NCBI GenBank assembly: GCA_017964405.1
Contig: JAGCSA010000031.1
Location: 1-51,451, forward strand
Direction: 5' to 3'
Length of the DNA: 51,451 bases
Origin: Bacilli bacterium
GTDB taxonomy: Bacteria; Bacillota_I; Bacilli_A; RF39; UBA660
Positions 48,548 to 51,451 of the stretch are shown here, piece after piece. A program made the position numbers and the translations under genes. The notes beneath the pieces are model-generated. The model saw only the letters and a list, made by a program, of their open reading frames with translations, made no database searches and had not been told where the DNA came from. Each line of letters starts with the position of its first letter. Position 1 is the stretch's first letter.

Positions 48548-51451
48548 ATGATGAAAATAATGGATGGTAATGAAGCTGCTGCCCAAGTATCTTATGGATT
48601 TACAGAAGTAGCAGGGATCTATCCAATTACTCCAGCAAGTCCCATGGCAGAACTTACGGATAAATGGAGTAGTGAAGGGAAATTAAATTATTTTGATACC
48701 CCTGTCAAAGTAGTAGAAATGGAGTCTGAAGCAGGTGCTGCTGGTATGGTACATGGTTCTTTACAAGCAGGTGCTTTGACAACGACTTATACAGCTTCTC
48801 AAGGATTATTATTGATGATTCCTAATATGTATAAGATTGCAGGAGAATTGCTTCCTTGTGTTATTCATGTTGCTGCTAGAAGTTTAGCATCTCATGCTTT
48901 AAGTATCTTTGGAGATCATCAAGATGTTTATGCTTGCCGTTCTACTGGTTTTGCAATGCTTGCAGAAAGTTCTGTACAGGAAGTCATGGATTTAACCGGT
49001 GTTGCTCATTTAAGTGCTATCAAAGGAAGTGTTCCTTTTATCAATTTCTTTGATGGATTCCGTACTAGTCATGAACTTCAAAAAGTAGAAGTGATTGATA
49101 CCGAAAAATTAAGAAAATTAATTGATGAAAAGGCATTAGCTGCTTTTAGAGATAGAGCAATGAATCCTAATAAACCTACGATTCGTGGTACTGCTCAAAA
49201 CGGAGATGTATATTTCCAAGCAGTAGAAGTTCGTAATAAATATTATGATGCCATTCCTGATATTGTTAATCAATACATGGGAGAGATTAATAAATTAACA
49301 GGAAAAGATTATAAACCATTTAATTATTATGGTAGTCCTAATGCGACAAAGGTTATTGTTGCGATGGGATCTGTTTGTGAAACGATTAAGGAAACAGTTG
49401 ATTATTTATATAAAGAAAAAGGAGAAAATGTTGGTTTAATGGAAGTTCACTTATATCGTCCATTTAGTACCAAATATTTCTTAAAAGAATTACCAAAAAC
49501 AGTTAAGAAGATCGCTGTTCTTGATCGTACCAAAGAAGCAGGAAGTAATGGAGAACCATTATTCTTGGATGTTGTAAAAACGATTAAAGAAATTGATGCG
49601 AGAGTCAATGTTTATGGAGGAAGATATGGATTATCTTCTAAGAATACCACTCCTGCTATGATTAAAGGTGTATTTGATTTCCTAGATACAAGAGATGTAC
49701 ATTCTAACTTTACCATTGGTATTGAAGATGACGTTACGAACTTAAGTGTTAAATACGATGAAGAATTTATGTTACCTTCTAAGAATGTAGAATTCTTAAT
49801 CTATGGTTATGGTAGTGATGGAATGGTTTCTGCTTCTAAAGATATAATGAAGATTACAGGAACATATACCAATGCTTATGTACAAGGTTATTATCAATAT
49901 GACTCTAAGAAGAGTGGAGGTATTACCATTTCTCATTTAAGATTTGGAAAGAAACCAATTAATTCCACTTATTATGTAGAAAGAGCTAGTATTGTTGTAT
50001 GTACCAAAGACAGTTATATTAAGAGAATGAAAATGCTTGATAAGATTAAAGAGAAGGGTGTATTCATTTTAAATACTGCTATGTCTCCTGATGAAGTGCT
50101 TGCTGCTATGACGAATCATGATAAAGAGATCTTACAGAAGAAAGAAGTTAAGATGTTTATTGTAGATGCTAGTAAAATTGCTAGTGATGCTGGTCTTCCT
50201 GGAAAGATTAGTACGATTATGGAGACGATTATCTTTAAGTTAGGAAAGATTGTTGATTTTGATTTTGCTGTTGGTAAAATTAAAGAAAATTTAAATACAA
50301 AATTTGCTAATAAAGGTGGAGATGTTATTAAGAAGAACATCACTGCCATTGATAATGCTTTAGAAGGATTAACTCCTGTTAAAGTACCATATGTTGATTT
50401 TGATAAAGAATATGTAAAGAAGAAGAGTGTATTTGAAATCATTGATTGTATGGATGGAGATAGTTTACCAGTTAGTACCTTCTTAAAATGTCCACATGGG
50501 GAAGCAGAAGCTGGTACTTCTAAATTCGATAAGAGAGATAGTAGTGATGTTGCTCCAAGTTATTCGAGTGAAAACTGTATTGGATGTAATCAATGTGCAT
50601 TGGTATGTCCTCATGCAGTTGTTCGTCCATTCTTATTAGATGAGAAAGAGACGTTAGATGCTCCTGAGTCTGTATCTCGTAATTTGACAGATGCTAATAT
50701 TAAAGATAAAGATTATAAGTTTACGATTGGTGTTAGTATTGAAGATTGTACAGGATGTGGATTATGTGCAGAGATGTGTCCTGGTAAACAAGGAAGTAAA
50801 GCTCTTGTGATGAAGATGAAACATGAATTGTTAGAGGACAAGAAGGATGAAGAAGCTAAATACTTATTCAACGAAGTAAAACCAAAAGAAAATGTAATGC
50901 CTACGAATACGGTTAAAGGTAGTCAATTTGTTCCTCCTAAATTTGAGTTTCCTGGAGCTTGTGGTGGATGTGGAGAGACTCCTTACTTAAAACTATTAAC
51001 ACAATTATTTGGAGATAGAATGATTGTTGCGAATGCAACGGGATGTTCTTCTATTTATGGAGCAAGTACCCCATCTATGCCATATAGTATTCCTTGGGCA
51101 AACTCTTTATTTGAAGATAATGCTGAATTTGGATTTGGTATGAAGATTGCTGATGAAACGATGAAAAATCAAATCGTTACCTTAATCCAAAATAATAGTA
51201 GTTTGATTAAACGTAGTGAGAAAGAAATTTATGATAACTATTGTAAAGAACAAAATGAAGAAAATGCTCGTGCATTATTAGCTATTATTGATGATACTAA
51301 GATTGAAAGATTATTAAAATTAAAAGAATTCATTTTACCAAAATCTGTATGGATGATTGGTGGAGATGGATGGGCTTATGATATTGGTTATAATGGAATT
51401 GATCATGTTCTTGCCAATAAGAGAAATATTAATATCTTAGTACTTGATACA
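48548..51451 (+). CDS. nifJ: Pyruvate:ferredoxin (flavodoxin) oxidoreductase, 3' truncated by window edge
   Basis: 968 codons are present of a usual 1170-1200, with no stop before the edge. The enzyme oxidises pyruvate to acetyl-CoA, CO2 and reduced ferredoxin in anaerobes. Domains in order: the pyruvate-binding domain (AGIYPITPASPMAE at about 20-33, EMESEAGAAGMVHG), the transketolase-like domain, a CoA-binding middle part, two 4Fe-4S clusters CIGCNQCALVCP (about 677-688) and CTGCGLCAEMCP (about 734-745), and the start of the ThDP domain with GACGGCGETPY and NATGCSSIYG. GGAGAG lies 8 nt before ATG 48548. It marks an anaerobic energy metabolism. Confidence 0.96.
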   Translation, partial: MMKIMDGNEAAAQVSYGFTEVAGIYPITPASPMAELTDKWSSEGKLNYFDTPVKVVEMESEAGAAGMVHGSLQAGALTTTYTASQGLLLMIPNMYKIAGELLPCVIHVAARSLASHALSIFGDHQDVYACRSTGFAMLAESSVQEVMDLTGVAHLSAIKGSVPFINFFDGFRTSHELQKVEVIDTEKLRKLIDEKALAAFRDRAMNPNKPTIRGTAQNGDVYFQAVEVRNKYYDAIPDIVNQYMGEINKLTGKDYKPFNYYGSPNATKVIVAMGSVCETIKETVDYLYKEKGENVGLMEVHLYRPFSTKYFLKELPKTVKKIAVLDRTKEAGSNGEPLFLDVVKTIKEIDARVNVYGGRYGLSSKNTTPAMIKGVFDFLDTRDVHSNFTIGIEDDVTNLSVKYDEEFMLPSKNVEFLIYGYGSDGMVSASKDIMKITGTYTNAYVQGYYQYDSKKSGGITISHLRFGKKPINSTYYVERASIVVCTKDSYIKRMKMLDKIKEKGVFILNTAMSPDEVLAAMTNHDKEILQKKEVKMFIVDASKIASDAGLPGKISTIMETIIFKLGKIVDFDFAVGKIKENLNTKFANKGGDVIKKNITAIDNALEGLTPVKVPYVDFDKEYVKKKSVFEIIDCMDGDSLPVSTFLKCPHGEAEAGTSKFDKRDSSDVAPSYSSENCIGCNQCALVCPHAVVRPFLLDEKETLDAPESVSRNLTDANIKDKDYKFTIGVSIEDCTGCGLCAEMCPGKQGSKALVMKMKHELLEDKKDEEAKYLFNEVKPKENVMPTNTVKGSQFVPPKFEFPGACGGCGETPYLKLLTQLFGDRMIVANATGCSSIYGASTPSMPYSIPWANSLFEDNAEFGFGMKIADETMKNQIVTLIQNNSSLIKRSEKEIYDNYCKEQNEENARALLAIIDDTKIERLLKLKEFILPKSVWMIGGDGWAYDIGYNGIDHVLANKRNINILVLDT

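Noticed and set aside
1-51451. UGA-to-Trp recoding as in mollicutes
   Set aside because: TGA ends several genes (26494, 30655, 45428, 48199) and Trp is coded by TGG throughout.
1-51451. Prophage, insertion sequence or integrase-marked island
   Set aside because: No transposase, integrase, phage structural gene or inverted-repeat pair was found; the single tRNA has no visible att repeat.

Overview
The window looks like a chromosomal segment of an AT-rich, Gram-positive bacterium of the Bacillota, probably an uncultured, gut-type member of the Bacilli. This rests on strong Shine-Dalgarno sites, TATAAT promoters with extended -10 elements, hairpin plus T-run terminators, a FemAB-type peptidoglycan enzyme, SipW-type signal peptidases and pyruvate:ferredoxin oxidoreductase. 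The standard code is used: TGA ends several genes (for example 26494-26496 and 30655-30657), so it is not a UGA-recoding mollicute. Almost all genes lie on the + strand. The lineage below Bacillota is inference.

Layout. 1-5.7 kb: the end of a Pro/Glu-rich protein, tRNA-Leu(CAA), a ZIP metal transporter, a single-pass acidic membrane protein, a FemAB-like transferase and a permuted NlpC/P60-like peptidase. 5.7-28.4 kb: a surface-fibre locus. It has a set of small single-pass proteins of TasA/camelysin type with Tyr-Ala-(Trp/Lys/Arg)-(Phe/Tyr) signal segments, two SipW-like (S26B) signal peptidases, a third homologue that has lost its catalytic residues, a 3054-residue beta-helix protein with VYGGGN repeats, and cytosolic proteins of unknown function. 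Inside it a membrane-anchored McrB-like AAA+ ATPase and a DUF2357/McrC-like partner overlap the gene for the second SipW by 4 nt. 28.5-32.1 kb: a small unknown protein, a probable lipoprotein, an RlmI-like methyltransferase, an RluA-family pseudouridine synthase and a Pro/Ala-rich membrane protein. 32.2-39.9 kb: a glycosyltransferase operon (GT4, an ALG14-like protein, an ALG13-like/GtrA fusion) that continues into a 1571-residue protein with a type IV pilin N-terminus. 40.0-46.8 kb: three proteins with a phosphodiester-glycosidase (NAGPA) domain, an SGNH hydrolase and a DUF6273-like protein, with clear domain shuffling. 46.8-48.5 kb: a metallophosphoesterase and a DUF4176 pair that suggests type VII secretion. 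48.5 kb to the end: the start of nifJ.

How it fits together. Most of the window builds or decorates the cell envelope. The best candidate for an undescribed system is 5.7-28.4 kb, above all 22.7-27.8 kb: an ATPase of a family known from restriction is wired into a SipW/TasA-type export module, with a membrane anchor and without a recognisable nuclease. The idea that it drives or controls assembly of surface fibres is inference from gene order and overlap.
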